DNA from: Xanthomonas fragariae
Lineage (GTDB): Bacteria > Pseudomonadota > Gammaproteobacteria > Xanthomonadales > Xanthomonadaceae
Direction: 5' to 3'
Length of the DNA: 64,000 nt
NCBI RefSeq assembly: GCF_017603965.1
Contig: NZ_CP071955.1
Location: 3,038,001-3,102,000 of the forward strand
Position 1 is the stretch's first letter. Each line of letters opens with the position of its first letter. The translations under genes and the position numbers were made by a program. The notes below the pieces were generated by a model. It was not told where the DNA came from, ran no database searches, and was given only the letters and a program-made list of their open reading frames with translations. This document shows positions 36,257 through 45,994 of the stretch, one piece after another.

Positions 36257-36906
36257 GTCCCCCCGCCCTGAGTAGCGGTCGGGTTTAGAGTCCGGGGTTG
36301 ATGATATCGGTGTTGGCCAGATGTTGGGCATAAGCAGCTGGTGTCATGCCGCCGATCGCCTTCTTGGGTCGGTCCTCGTTGTATTCGCGTCGCCAGCATT
36401 CGATCTCGGTGCGCGCGTGCAGCAGTGTTGGGAACCAGTGCTCGTTGAGGCATTCGTCGCGTAGTCGGCCGTTGAACGATTCGACATAGGCGTTTTGATT
36501 TGGCTTGCCGGGTTTGATTAGCCGTAGTTGCACACCACGGGCATGTGCCCAGGCGACCATTGCCTTGCCGCAAAACTCCTTGCCGTTATCGGTGCGGATC
36601 ACCTGCGGCAAACCGCGACTGTGCGCGAGCCGATCCAGCACGCGCGTCGCGCCATGGCCCGAGATTGCGCGCTCCACCTCGATGGCGACCGCTTCGTGCG
36701 TGGCGTCGTCCACGATCACCAGACACTTGATCACCCGGCCTTCGGCGGTGCGGTCGAACACGAAGTCCATCGACCACACCTGGTTGGCCTGCGCTGGCCG
36801 CAGCAGCGGTTGACGCTCGCCCACCGCTACTTTTTTGCGCTTGCGGCGCCGGACCTGCAGCTGCTGCTCGCGGTACAACCGCTCCACCCGCTTGTAGTTC
36901 ACGATG
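36257..36906 (-). mobile_element. IS3/IS407-group element, truncated by IS3 copy C
   Basis: The left terminus (GACGTCCCCCCGCCCTGAGT … GGTTTAGAGTCCGGG) and the 3' part of orfB remain. The orfA side is missing, cut at the left end of IS3 copy C. The same terminal sequence recurs as a stub at 14303-14345. Confidence 0.75.
36285..36902 (-). pseudogene. IS407-group transposase OrfB, 5'-truncated
   Basis: 205 residues remain: [31 protein letters not shown] and [26 protein letters not shown] hold the D, D and E of the rve core. The N-terminal HTH and first residues are missing. Confidence 0.85.
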
Positions 36907-38209
36907 TGAACCGCCCCGGGATTTCGGGAGGCTCCAACTCTTGAGAAGATGGGGCGATGAGCAAGACGAAATATTCACCGGAAGTGCGAGAGCGCGCGGT
37001 TCGGCTGGTGCGGGAGCATCAGGGCGAGTACGGCTCGCAGTGGGCGGCGATCGAATCGATTGCCGGGAAGATTGGCTGTTCGTCGCAGACGCTGTGCAAC
37101 TGGGTGCGTCAGGCCGAGCGTGATGCCGGCAAGCGTCAGGGGCTGACGACGGACGAGCGGACGCGGATGAAAGCGCTGGAACGCGAAGTGCGCGAGCTGA
37201 GGCAAGCCAACGAGATCCTGCGCAAGGCCAGCGCGTATTTTGCCCAGGCGGAGCTCGACCGCCGCTTCAAGCCCTGACCACGTTCGTGACCGAACATTGC
37301 GATGTTCACGGGGTCGAGCCAATCTGCAAGGTGCTGCAGGTTGCCCCGTCGACGTATTACCGCCACGCGCAGCGGGAAGCGGACGCGAACTTGCGCCCGA
37401 ACCGCTGGTGGAAGGACCAGGCGCTGCGCCCGCAGATCCGGCGGGTATGGGAGCAGAACCGACAGGTGTACGGCGTGCGCAAGGTCTGGCGGCAGCTCAA
37501 GCGCGAGGGCTATGCGGTGGCCCGCTGCACGGTGGAGCGACTGATGGGCGCACTTGGCCTGCGCGGCGTGGTACGCGGGAAGGTGGTCAAGACCACGATC
37601 AGCGACAAGCGGCCGTGCCCGCTGGACAAGGTGAACCGACAGTTCCATGCGCCGTCGCCGAACCGACTGTGGGTCAGCGACTTCACGTATGTCTCGACCT
37701 GGGCCGGGTTCGTGTACGTGGCCTTCGTGATCGACGTGTACGCACGGCGGATCGTGGGCTGGAAGGTGTCGCAGACGGCGCACACGGACTTCGTGCTGGA
37801 CGCGCTGGAGCAGGCGCTGCATGCGCGTCGTCCAACCGAAGGCGGCCTGATCCACCACTCCGACCGCGGCGTGCAGTATGTGTCGATCCGCTACACCGAG
37901 CGGCTGGCCGACGCCGGGATCGAGCCGTCGGTGGGCAGCGTGGGCGATAGCTATGACAACGCGTTGGCCGAGACGATCAACGGGTTGTACAAGGCCGAGG
38001 TGATCCACCGGCGCGCGTGGCGCAACCGCCAGGATGTGGAACTGGCCACGCTGGATTGGGTGGACTGGTACAACCACAAACGCTTGCTGGGGTCGATCGG
38101 GAACATTCCGCCAGCGGAAGCCGAAGAGGCTTACTATCGACAACAGGCCGGTTACGCCAAAGCGGCGTGACTCAAACCAAACAGCCTCCCGAAATCCCGG
38201 GGCGGTTCA
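36907..38209 (+). mobile_element. IS3-family element, copy C (1303 bp)
   Basis: Identical in length to copies A and B and apparently identical in sequence to B. Flanks GATG and AAGT do not match. The left side is inside an IS407-type orfB and the right side is unrelated chromosome, so sequence between was deleted, ending the RiPP region here. Confidence 0.93.
36957..38170 (+). CDS. IS3-family transposase OrfAB (copy C)
   Basis: OrfA 36957-37277 and OrfB to 38170; a 404-aa fusion after -1 slippage. Complete HTH and DDE regions. Confidence 0.9.
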
Positions 38210-38245
38210 AAGTTGAGGCTACCCACTGAGCTTAGGAGAAGTTTG

Positions 38246-38863
38246 ATGTGCAAGATGAGGTCGGTCATCCTCGCGTTGATGCTTGTGATTTCGGGAGGGG
38301 CAACGGCCCAACCGACAAATTGCGGCTTTGACAAACAGGCAATGCTTGCTCTGGCACAAGATAAGTTTGATCAGGATGTCGGCAATGGTGGTGGTGGCTG
38401 GCGCGCTGTCGCTTCCAAGCCCGGATGTGAGGTCGCAGCTGCAGATCTGATCAAGGAATACCGAAAAGTGCATTCCGATAGCTCTAGTCTGCTGTTTTGG
38501 CACGAGGGGCAACTACGGGCCTTTGCCGGGAACTATGAGGCTGCGATTCCATTAATGGAAGCATCAAGGCAGCCAACAGAAAAGGATCTTGCAGGCTGGA
38601 ATCCCTATGTTGATGCAACGATAGCATTCCTTCGGCACGACACATCTGCTCTAGTAGAGGCACAGAAAAAGCTAAACGCTGTACCCGCTTCGCCGGAACT
38701 GCCACCGGTCAAAGATGGCTACATAGAGATGTCGATGGATAATGGACAGAAGGTTAAGATGCGGTGGCCCGTGAACGCTGATGTCGTCGACGGACTAGTG
38801 TCGTGCCTCAACAAGAGTTACATGGAGGCGTATAGCTCGGTATGCAGAGGCAAGTCGCAGTAG
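38246..38863 (+). CDS. Exported protein of unknown function
   Basis: 205 aa from the ATG at 38246 (AGGAG ~10 nt upstream). Signal peptide MCKMRSVILALMLVISGGATAQ. The mature part has two early Cys (CGF, GCEV) and two late Cys (SCLN, VCRG), probably disulfide-bonded. A TPR-like segment (LRAFAGNYEAAIPLMEASRQ) is visible. It starts 36 nt after IS3 copy C, which may have replaced its promoter. Family not recognised. Confidence 0.7.
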   Translation: MCKMRSVILALMLVISGGATAQPTNCGFDKQAMLALAQDKFDQDVGNGGGGWRAVASKPGCEVAAADLIKEYRKVHSDSSSLLFWHEGQLRAFAGNYEAAIPLMEASRQPTEKDLAGWNPYVDATIAFLRHDTSALVEAQKKLNAVPASPELPPVKDGYIEMSMDNGQKVKMRWPVNADVVDGLVSCLNKSYMEAYSSVCRGKSQ

Positions 38864-38911
38864 CGAAAGGTCTACCATTGAAAGTAGTTTGCCTAGTCGT
38901 TGCGCAGTGCG

Positions 38912-39193
38912 TTAGTCGTTCTTTCTGCCAAATCGTAGTTCCATGCCTTTATCCTGTGCTCGATCTTGGGATTCTTGACGCGAGGCGCAGTCTCGCTCGC
39001 GAGCGGACATTCCTGTGTCACGCGCAGTCGATATGGGAGCCTCGTTAACGAGGCACTCTGGGCGTGTAGCGCCGATGGACCGGGCTGAGTCGCTCACACA
39101 ACCTGTTAGGGCTGCGGCGATGAGCAGAGTGGCCGCTGCAACCAAGCCGCAAGTAACAGAACGAGGTATTCTTGCACGGCGAGAAGTGTCCAT
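38912..39193 (-). CDS. Small lipoprotein
   Basis: 93 aa with a lipobox LTGC after a hydrophobic stretch (VTCGLVAAATLLIAAALTGC), so it should be lipidated. The mature part is short and charged, with two Cys (RPECLV, ERDCAS). GAGGAA lies ~7 nt before the ATG at 39193. Convergent with the exported gene. Function unknown. Confidence 0.65.
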   Translation of the reverse strand: MDTSRRARIPRSVTCGLVAAATLLIAAALTGCVSDSARSIGATRPECLVNEAPISTARDTGMSARERDCASRQESQDRAQDKGMELRFGRKND

Positions 39194-39586
39194 CACATTT
39201 CCTCACTTGAACAGTAGCACTGCGTCCCGCGCCCATGGAGGGCACGATGTAGCTCTTCTCAGAACGAGTGAATGATAGCACTTGGCTTGGACGGGGATGG
39301 TCTGGACGCCGCTCTTTTGGATTCAGCAGTTCCAGGACGTCCGTACGGTTCAGCGTACTTGGATCTCCTGCTTGCCAGGGCTCCCCGTTACATTGCGAGC
39401 CAGACGTGTGCGCAAACCGCATGGCACTCAGCCATATTGTGGATGGCCTGCTTCACGATCGAGGGCGGCGAGGCAATGCGATATCCCTTCGATTCGTCCG
39501 GATTCGATCTAGCTTGGCCAGCAACAATTGCTATGCGTTAATTTTGAAGTGGGTGGCATCCTCTGTTTCGCCGATGAATTAATGCC
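39194..39586. other. Region with at most a weak 89-aa ORF
   Basis: A + strand ORF 39272-39541 (MIALGLDGDGLDAALLDSAV…) has no good RBS and no recognisable domain. I do not call it a gene. Nothing else is visible before IS5 copy 3. Confidence 0.3.
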
Positions 39587-39589
39587 TAA

Positions 39590-40455
39590 GAGCGGCTAAC
39601 AAAACCCAGGAAGAAGCCGTAAGCAGATGATGGAGCATGCAAGCGAGAGCAACGCCAAGTGGAGATCGATGCGGCGTTCAAAGCGGATGCGCAGTTTGCC
39701 CAGGCCTGCGAACCAGGCATGCGTGCGCTCGACGACCCAGCGATGACGGCCCAACCGGTCGTTGCGCGCGATCCCCTTGCGTGCGATCCGCGCAATGATG
39801 CCGCGCTGCTTGAGGAAGGCGCGACAGCGGTCGATGTCGTAAGCCTTGTCGGCGTGCAATTTGTCTGGCCAACGTCGCGGGCGCCCTGGTTTGCCACCAA
39901 TTGGCGGCAAGGCGTCGATCAACTCCTCGAACACGACCGAGTCGTGCCGATTGGCGCCGGTGACGCACACTGCCAAGGGCACGCCGTTGCGGTCCACGAT
40001 CAGATGCCGTTTGCTGCCGAGTTTGCCGCGATCGGTCGGGTTTGGCCCGGTGTAGGCGCCCCCCGGGGGGAGGCCACACTGGCGGCGTCCAGACTGGCTC
40101 GGCTCAGATCCAGCCTCTGGGCGCGACGCAGCTCGGTCAGCAACACCTGATGCAGACGATGCCACACACCGGCGGCTTGCCAATCACGCAACCGGCGCCA
40201 GCAGGTCATGCCGCTGCCATAGCCCAGCTCCATAGGCAGGTCTTCCCATGGCACGCCCGTGCGCAGGACATAGACGATGCCGTTGAGGGCTTGCTGATCA
40301 CTGATACGCGGCCGTCCACCTTTGGGCGAACGCTTCACTTGGGGAATCAGCGGCTCGATGCGCTTCCACAGCGCAATGGGGATCTCTTTGCGACGTGTCA
40401 TGTCCGCAATTTTGCCACCGGCGAGACAAGATTCAAGGGGTTTTGTTAGACGCTC
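39590..40455 (-). mobile_element. IS5-family element, copy 3 (866 bp)
   Basis: Same ends and length as copies 1 and 2, with a TAA duplication on both sides (39587-39589 and 40456-40458). It carries a few base differences from copies 1 and 2 in the transposase. Confidence 0.93.
39596..40401 (-). CDS. IS5-family transposase made by -1 frameshift (copy 3)
   Basis: First frame 40401-40000, second frame ending 39596, meeting at C6G6 near 40059-40070. 268 aa after the shift. Small differences from copy 2 (KGIARND versus KGIERND). Confidence 0.85.
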
Positions 40456-40611
40456 TAAGTCATGCACGCGCTTGCGCAGGCGCCACACGCCGCAAATGTC
40501 ACTTTCGAGATAACGGCACGCATGCCGCGATGCGTGGCTAGTGCGATGGCGCAGACAACGCTGCGTGCCCATCGGCGCGTGCAATACGCATGCGCCATCC
40601 ACACATCAGAC

Positions 40612-42582
40612 TCAGACGGCCGGTTCCCCGCGCTTGCCGACCCGATACAGCAACCAGCCGACCAGGGCGAGAATCGCCAGGCCGAACCATTGACCGAGCT
40701 GCAGGCTGGCCGGCAACGCCAGCACATCGGAGCGGCTGGACAGCACGATCGGCACGGCAATAGCGATGCCCATCAGCGCCTCGCCAGTGATCAGGCCGGC
40801 AGCGAACAGCACGCCGGGGCGATGCACGCGGTCGCGGCCGTCTTCATCGTCGGTGCGGATTTTGTGGAAGCGCTCCACCAGATGCGCGATCAAGCCACCG
40901 ATAAAGATCGGCACCATCAGTTCCAGCGGCAGATAGATGCCGATCGCGGCGGCCAGCACCGGCACGCGGAAGCGCTTGCCGGTCTTCTTCAGCCATTCAT
41001 CGAACGCGATGATCGCTGCGCCCACGCCGGCACCGATGGCAATCATCGACCAAGGTAGCTGCCCGCCGAACAGACCCTTGGCGACCGAGGCCATCAAGGT
41101 GGCCTGCGGTGCGCCCAGCGCATTGGGATGCTGGGGAGTGGCCGGGCCGATGCCATAGGCCTGGGCCAGCAGGTTCAGCACCGGCGCCATGATCAACGCG
41201 CAGGAAAATGCGCCGATGCCCAGCATCAGCTGCTGCTTCCATGGCGTGGCACCGACCAGATAGCCAGCCTTGAGATCCTGCAGATTGTCCCCGCCCACCG
41301 CTGCCGCGCAGCACACCACCGCACCGATCATGATCGCTGCCACCGCACCCAATGGCGCAGCCCCGATGCCCACCGGCGCCAGACCGCGCTTGCCGAGCAG
41401 CAGCACCAGCACCGCCGAAGCGAACAGAATGGTGGAGATGGTGATACCCGACACCGGGTTGTTGGACGAGCCGATCAGCCCAGCCAAGTAGCCAGACACC
41501 GACACGAACAGGAAGCCGGCCACGATCATGATGATGGTCATCGGGATCGACACGTGCCACTGCTGCACGATGGCCTGATAAAGGCCCAGCAGCGGCAAGG
41601 TGCACAACACCAATGCCACCAGCATCCATTTCATCGGCAGGTCGCGCTCGGTCTCGGCGACCACACCGCCACCGCTGTTGCGTGCGGCGGCAAAGCCGCT
41701 CTTGACGCCCGAAAAAAGCGACTTGCGCAGCGAGAACAAGGTCCACACACCGCCGATCAGCATCGCACCGACGCCGAGGTAGCGAACCTTCGCACCCCAG
41801 ATGCCGAACGCCGCATCGGCCGCCGGCGCACCGACCAGGCTCTGCGCCAATGCCGGATCCAAGCCCATGAAGAACTGCTGATACATCGGAATGGCGATGT
41901 GCCAGGACAGAATTGAACCGGACAGCACCACGATGCCGACATTCAAGCCAACGATGTAGCCCACGCCCAGCAACGCTGGCGACAGGTTGGTGCCGAAATA
42001 ACCCACAAGGCGGCTGCTGCCGAGGTAGGTGGCCTGCGCCCAGGTATCCGGAATCACCCGCAAGCCGCTGGCGGCGGCGAGTTTGACCAGTGCCCCGATG
42101 GCACCGGAGATGGTCAGGATCTTCAGACCCGGGCCGGGGTTTTCGCCGGCCTTGAGCACTTCGGCCGCGGCCTTGCCTTCGGGGAACGGCAGCGGGTCTT
42201 CGACGATCATCGAGCGCCGCAGCGGCACCGAGAACAGAACGCCGAGCAGCCCCCCCATGCCCGCGATGCCGAGCACCCACCCGTATTTGAAGTCGGGCCA
42301 ATAGCCCATGATCACCAGCGCCGGGATGGTGAAGATTACCCCGGCGGCAATCGACGAGCCCGCCGAGGCACCGGTCTGGACGATGTTGTTTTCCAGAATG
42401 GTGCCGCCGCCGAGCAGGCGCAGCACGCCCATCGACACGACCGCGGCCGGAATCGCGGTGGCGATGGTCAGGCCGGCAAACAGGCCGAGATAGGCGTTGG
42501 CGGCCGAGAGCACCACCGCCAGCACGATGGCCAGCACGACGGCGCGGAAGGTGAGCTGGCGCGGCTGAGTGTCATGGCGCAT
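40612..42582 (-). CDS. OPT-family oligopeptide transporter
   Basis: 656 aa from MRHDTQPRQLTFRAVVLAIV. About 14-16 membrane helices. The family signatures NAYLGLFAGLTIATAIPAAV and GGTILENNIVQTGASAGSSIA are present early. It imports peptides or metal-chelate conjugates by proton symport across the inner membrane. The start at 42582 removes a non-membrane extension. Stands alone between IS remnants. Confidence 0.92.
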   Translation of the reverse strand: MRHDTQPRQLTFRAVVLAIVLAVVLSAANAYLGLFAGLTIATAIPAAVVSMGVLRLLGGGTILENNIVQTGASAGSSIAAGVIFTIPALVIMGYWPDFKYGWVLGIAGMGGLLGVLFSVPLRRSMIVEDPLPFPEGKAAAEVLKAGENPGPGLKILTISGAIGALVKLAAASGLRVIPDTWAQATYLGSSRLVGYFGTNLSPALLGVGYIVGLNVGIVVLSGSILSWHIAIPMYQQFFMGLDPALAQSLVGAPAADAAFGIWGAKVRYLGVGAMLIGGVWTLFSLRKSLFSGVKSGFAAARNSGGGVVAETERDLPMKWMLVALVLCTLPLLGLYQAIVQQWHVSIPMTIIMIVAGFLFVSVSGYLAGLIGSSNNPVSGITISTILFASAVLVLLLGKRGLAPVGIGAAPLGAVAAIMIGAVVCCAAAVGGDNLQDLKAGYLVGATPWKQQLMLGIGAFSCALIMAPVLNLLAQAYGIGPATPQHPNALGAPQATLMASVAKGLFGGQLPWSMIAIGAGVGAAIIAFDEWLKKTGKRFRVPVLAAAIGIYLPLELMVPIFIGGLIAHLVERFHKIRTDDEDGRDRVHRPGVLFAAGLITGEALMGIAIAVPIVLSSRSDVLALPASLQLGQWFGLAILALVGWLLYRVGKRGEPAV

Positions 42583-42834
42583 GGGCGGTTCCCTTGTAGC
42601 AAAGCTCCGCACCACGCTAGCCCCTGCGCGGGGTTCCGTCCAGCTGCGACGCGGCGTGACAGTGTGCCTGCTGTCGCGGGTGGAATGCCTGGTCCCGCTG
42701 CCACTGAACCATGCTGACAGCGACCTGCGAAGCGCCCCTCCTCTATGGCGTGGATACGCCTGCGTCCACATCGGTTCGCCTTGAAAGACCGCCAGCGCCC
42801 ACGCTGGGTGTCGATGGCAGCAGCATGATCCGGC

Positions 42835-43057
42835 CCGGTTGGCAGATCAGTAACCGAACTGCGCTTCTTCCACTTCGCCACCGTCTTTTGATTGATGCCG
42901 TAACGCTTGGAAAGCGCTCTCAGGCTCTCTTGACTCTGTTGTATCGCTCGACCGATCGCCTCTGTCGTGGTGGTGCTCCCATGCAGAACCTGGCCCATCG
43001 TGCTTGCTTCCATTCGAGCAAAATAATGCACCATCAAAACCTGGGATCAAACACCTA
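42835..43057 (-). mobile_element. IS481-family fragment
   Basis: Matches the right ~220 bp of the IS481 element at 10781-11789: terminal repeat (TAGGTGTTTGATCCCAGG on the minus strand) plus the first ~55 codons (MGQVLHGSTTTTEAIGRAIQ … KKRSSVTDLPTGP). The left 780 bp are missing. Confidence 0.85.
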
Positions 43058-43112
43058 AAGCAAACTCGTACGCGCGCTCGGCGACTGCGCAGCGAATTTT
43101 TCGATAACGTCC

Positions 43113-43637
43113 TCAGTCATTAGACGTTGCTTTACTCACAGCACGCTTGCTCGTCGCCGCCACCTTGTTGGCAGCGGCCTTGGGCACTGAAGGTCCCTTT
43201 GTTTCAACCGCTTTCTTCGCCGCCGTCGAGCGGTCGCTGGCAGAGCGCTTTTTTGCAGCGCTCTTGGCCTGAGTGGACAAGACGTGTTTGCCGACCGCCT
43301 TCTTGGCGGTCGTGTTTTTGCTGGCGGTCTTCAAGGCTTTCCTGGCGCCTGCCGAGCGTGTCGGCGAGGATGGGGTGTTGAACTTGGCCGCTGCGCTGTC
43401 TTGCGTCGTTTTTTTCTTGGTGGCTTTGGATGCGGAGTTGGATGGAGCGGCATCCACGCCATCGCGGCGCGCCTTGGACAAGCCGATTGCGATCGCCTGC
43501 TTGGTATTCTTGACCCCGTGCGCGCCCTCGCGCACCTGCTCGATTTCTTCTTTCACGTGTTCGCCGGCTTGGGTACTGGCCGAGGTTCCTTCGCGCTTGT
43601 CCTTGGCGGCAGCGCGGCGCGTCTTGACTTCTGGCAT
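43113..43637 (-). CDS. Histone H1-like Lys/Ala-rich protein with DUF6496-type segment
   Basis: 174 aa from MPEVKTRRAAAKDKREGTSA. Residues ~40-60 (GVKNTKQAIAIGLSKARRDG) match the short DUF6496 segment. The C-terminal ~100 residues are AAKK/SKAT repeats typical of bacterial histone-like or DNA-compacting proteins. Very basic. Probably binds DNA; no regulatory clue. It ends near IS481 debris. Confidence 0.75.
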   Translation of the reverse strand: MPEVKTRRAAAKDKREGTSASTQAGEHVKEEIEQVREGAHGVKNTKQAIAIGLSKARRDGVDAAPSNSASKATKKKTTQDSAAAKFNTPSSPTRSAGARKALKTASKNTTAKKAVGKHVLSTQAKSAAKKRSASDRSTAAKKAVETKGPSVPKAAANKVAATSKRAVSKATSND

Positions 43638-43749
43638 GAGGGTTTCTCGATACATGCGTGACAACCTCGATGTAGCAAGCGAGGTGTCAATGAGCAGTGC
43701 GCGCCGCATTCCCTTGTTGCGACGTCGTGTCTCTGTCGTCACGCACTTA

Positions 43750-43891
43750 GAGTGGCTAACAAAACGTAGCAATCGGTCGCCAGGTGGGTGCGGACGGTGC
43801 AGAGCAACCGCAAAGTGCACGTGGTACATGCCGATTTCGAGCACCGGCTGCGCCAGCGTGGCGGTGAGCGCAGTCGTTTTGTTAGCCGCTC
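43750..43891 (+). repeat. MITE copy 3 (142 bp)
   Basis: GAGTGGCTAACAAAACGTAG … CGTTTTGTTAGCCGCTC, flanked by a matching TTA duplication (43747-43749 and 43892-43894). This is the clearest proof that the MITE transposes like the IS5-family element. It abuts a DUF763 pseudogene. Confidence 0.9.
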
Positions 43892-43894
43892 TTA

Positions 43895-44267
43895 GCGACC
43901 AGGCGACTGGCCTGCGCCAGTGCCGCGCCATCGAGCCCCACGGCATCGCCCACTGCCAACAATTCGACAGGCGTGGCGCGCGAATGCCTGCCGCGTCCGC
44001 CACAGACATGGATGCCGAGTTCACCAGACAATGGCCTCAACCCACGCTTGAGCGCGCCAATCGCGCCGGTGGTGATGCCGGACGAATCGCGCCGAACGAC
44101 TGCAACCAGAAGGGATGCGCAAGCCGCCGCAACAATTCATCGCGCCCGTAGCTGTGCACGATGGCTAACGAATTCAGCTGCGCACCGCCGGTGCGCGACG
44201 ATCGCGCAATGCACTGCAGACGAACGCAAGCGTGCAACGTAGTGGATGCGATTCCACCGCGTCGCAT
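43895..44267 (-). pseudogene. DUF763 gene fragment
   Basis: Two frames together give a DUF763 N-terminal half: IVHSYGRDELLRRLAHPFWLQSFG then ITTGAIGALKRGLRPLSGEL, IHVCGGRGRHSRATPVELL, AVGLDGAALAQASRLVAK. A frameshift lies near 44110. The sequence stops at MITE copy 3 and the C-terminal half is absent on the other side. Function of the family is unknown. Confidence 0.7.
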
Positions 44268-44354
44268 CGCTGCGAACCTCGCGCGTGGTCACTTGGCGTT
44301 GACCGCATCGCCCTCAAGGTGATGGTCCTCCTTCGCCATCGCCACGGGGTCTGC

Positions 44355-44933
44355 ATGACTGCCACGCCCGCCACTGCCAATCATACGTCGCCGGCAACCG
44401 CCACCACCGCTGCGCCGACGTACCCGGTCAAGATGCGCATCAATGGTCAGCCGTATCGATTACAGCTCGAAGCCTGGGTGAGCCTGCTCGATCTGTTGCG
44501 CGACCGGCTCGATCTCACCGGCAGCAAAAAGGGCTGCGATCACGGCCAGTGCGGTGCCTGCACGGTGCTGGTCGACGGCCGCCGCATCAACAGCTGTCTA
44601 ACGCTCGCTGTGATGCAGGACGGTGCCGACATCACCACCATCGAAGGCTTGGCTGACAGCGATCAACTGCACCCGCTGCAGCGCGCCTTCATCGACAACG
44701 ATGCCTTGCAGTGCGGCTATTGCACGCCGGGCCAGCTGTGTTCGGCGGTCGGCCTGATCAACGAAGGCAAGGCGCATGATCGCGATCAGGTGCGTGAGTT
44801 GATGAGCGGAAATCTATGCCGCTGCGGCGCCTATCCGCAGATCACCGATGCGGTGATGGAGGTCATGGGCACATCCAGCGACAGCAGCGAGAGCGCCACC
44901 ACCCCGTGGACGCCAGGGACGGTGCCCGCATGA
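44355..44933 (+). CDS. paoA: Aldehyde oxidoreductase 2Fe-2S subunit (PaoA-like)
   Basis: 192 aa from [20 protein letters not shown]. Plant-type [2Fe-2S] cysteines in [21 protein letters not shown] and the second cluster in [11 protein letters not shown] … [11 protein letters not shown]. It relays electrons from the Moco subunit. E. coli PaoA has a Tat leader; none is obvious here. The stop overlaps paoB (ATGA). Confidence 0.92.
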   Translation: MTATPATANHTSPATATTAAPTYPVKMRINGQPYRLQLEAWVSLLDLLRDRLDLTGSKKGCDHGQCGACTVLVDGRRINSCLTLAVMQDGADITTIEGLADSDQLHPLQRAFIDNDALQCGYCTPGQLCSAVGLINEGKAHDRDQVRELMSGNLCRCGAYPQITDAVMEVMGTSSDSSESATTPWTPGTVPA

Positions 44934-45994
44934 TGCCGCTCAGCTATACGCGCCCGAACAGCATCGATGCTGCACTTGGCGCCATCGCATCGCGCAGCGA
45001 CAACGCGCATCCGCTGCCGTCCGAAGCTCCCGCGCGCCTGATCGCCGGCGGCACCAATCTCACCGATTTGATGAAGCTGCAGCTGATGCGGCCCAGCAGC
45101 CTGGTCGACATCAATCGCCTGCCGCTGGACAGCATCGGCATGCAGCCCGATGGCCGATTGCGTCTGGGTGCGCTGGCACGTAACGCCGACACCGCCTATC
45201 ACCCGCAAGTCCAAGCGCGTTACCCGTTACTGAGCGCAGCGATACTGGCAGGCGCCTCGCCGCAGATCCGCAACATGGCCAGCAACGGCGGCAATTTGCT
45301 GCAGCGTACGCGTTGCATGTATTTCTACGACCATGCCACGCCATGCAACAAGCGTGCACCGGGCACCGGCTGCTCGGCCATCGGCGGGCTGACCAAATAC
45401 AACGCCATTCTCGGCGCCAGCGCGCAGTGCATCGCCACGCATCCATCCGACATGTGCGTGGCATTGGCGGCGCTGGATGCGGTGGTGCACGTGCAAGGCC
45501 CCACTGGCGAACGCGCTATTGCGTTTGCGCAGTTCCACCGCTTGCCCGGAGATCGCCCGGAGCTGGACAGCACGTTGGCGCCGGACGAATTGATCGTGCA
45601 TATCGATCTCCCCGATGCACAGCGCTTCGTCGCGCACAGCGTCTATCTGAAAATCCGCGAGCGCCTGTCGTACGCGTTTGCACTGGTGTCGGTGGCGGCC
45701 GCGTTGGAATTGGCCGAAGACGGCAGCATTGGCGACCTCCGCGTGGCACTGGGCGGGGTGGCGCACAAGCCGTGGCGCAACCGGGAAGCAGAAGCGCAGT
45801 TGGTCGGCTTGCCGGCCACGACGGAGAGCTTTGGCGGTTTGGCCGATGCCTTGCTGCAAGGCGCGCAACCGCAAGGCGAAAACGCCTTCAAACTGCCGCT
45901 GGCACGCCGCGCCATCGTGCGCGCATTGAACCTCGCTCGCGAGGGCACCATCGACAACCGCGGGCGCACCCGCGCGCTGGAGCAATCGCCATGA
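44930..45994 (+). CDS. paoB: Aldehyde oxidoreductase FAD subunit (PaoB-like)
   Basis: 354 aa. FAD-binding blocks LIAGGTNLTDLMKLQLMRP and ASPQIRNMASNGGNLLQRTRC, plus a CMYFYDHATPCNKRAPGTGC cysteine segment seen in PaoB-type subunits that hold an extra Fe-S cluster. Passes electrons from 2Fe-2S to the acceptor. Overlaps paoA and paoC by four bases each. Confidence 0.92.
   Translation: MMPLSYTRPNSIDAALGAIASRSDNAHPLPSEAPARLIAGGTNLTDLMKLQLMRPSSLVDINRLPLDSIGMQPDGRLRLGALARNADTAYHPQVQARYPLLSAAILAGASPQIRNMASNGGNLLQRTRCMYFYDHATPCNKRAPGTGCSAIGGLTKYNAILGASAQCIATHPSDMCVALAALDAVVHVQGPTGERAIAFAQFHRLPGDRPELDSTLAPDELIVHIDLPDAQRFVAHSVYLKIRERLSYAFALVSVAAALELAEDGSIGDLRVALGGVAHKPWRNREAEAQLVGLPATTESFGGLADALLQGAQPQGENAFKLPLARRAIVRALNLAREGTIDNRGRTRALEQSP

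Noticed and set aside
39272..39541. 89-aa ORF between the small lipoprotein and IS5 copy 3
   Set aside because: No convincing ribosome binding site or family signature; recorded only as a weak possibility.
40456..40611. Coding sequence between IS5 copy 3 and the OPT transporter
   Set aside because: Only shadow frames continue out of the IS; no start with an RBS.
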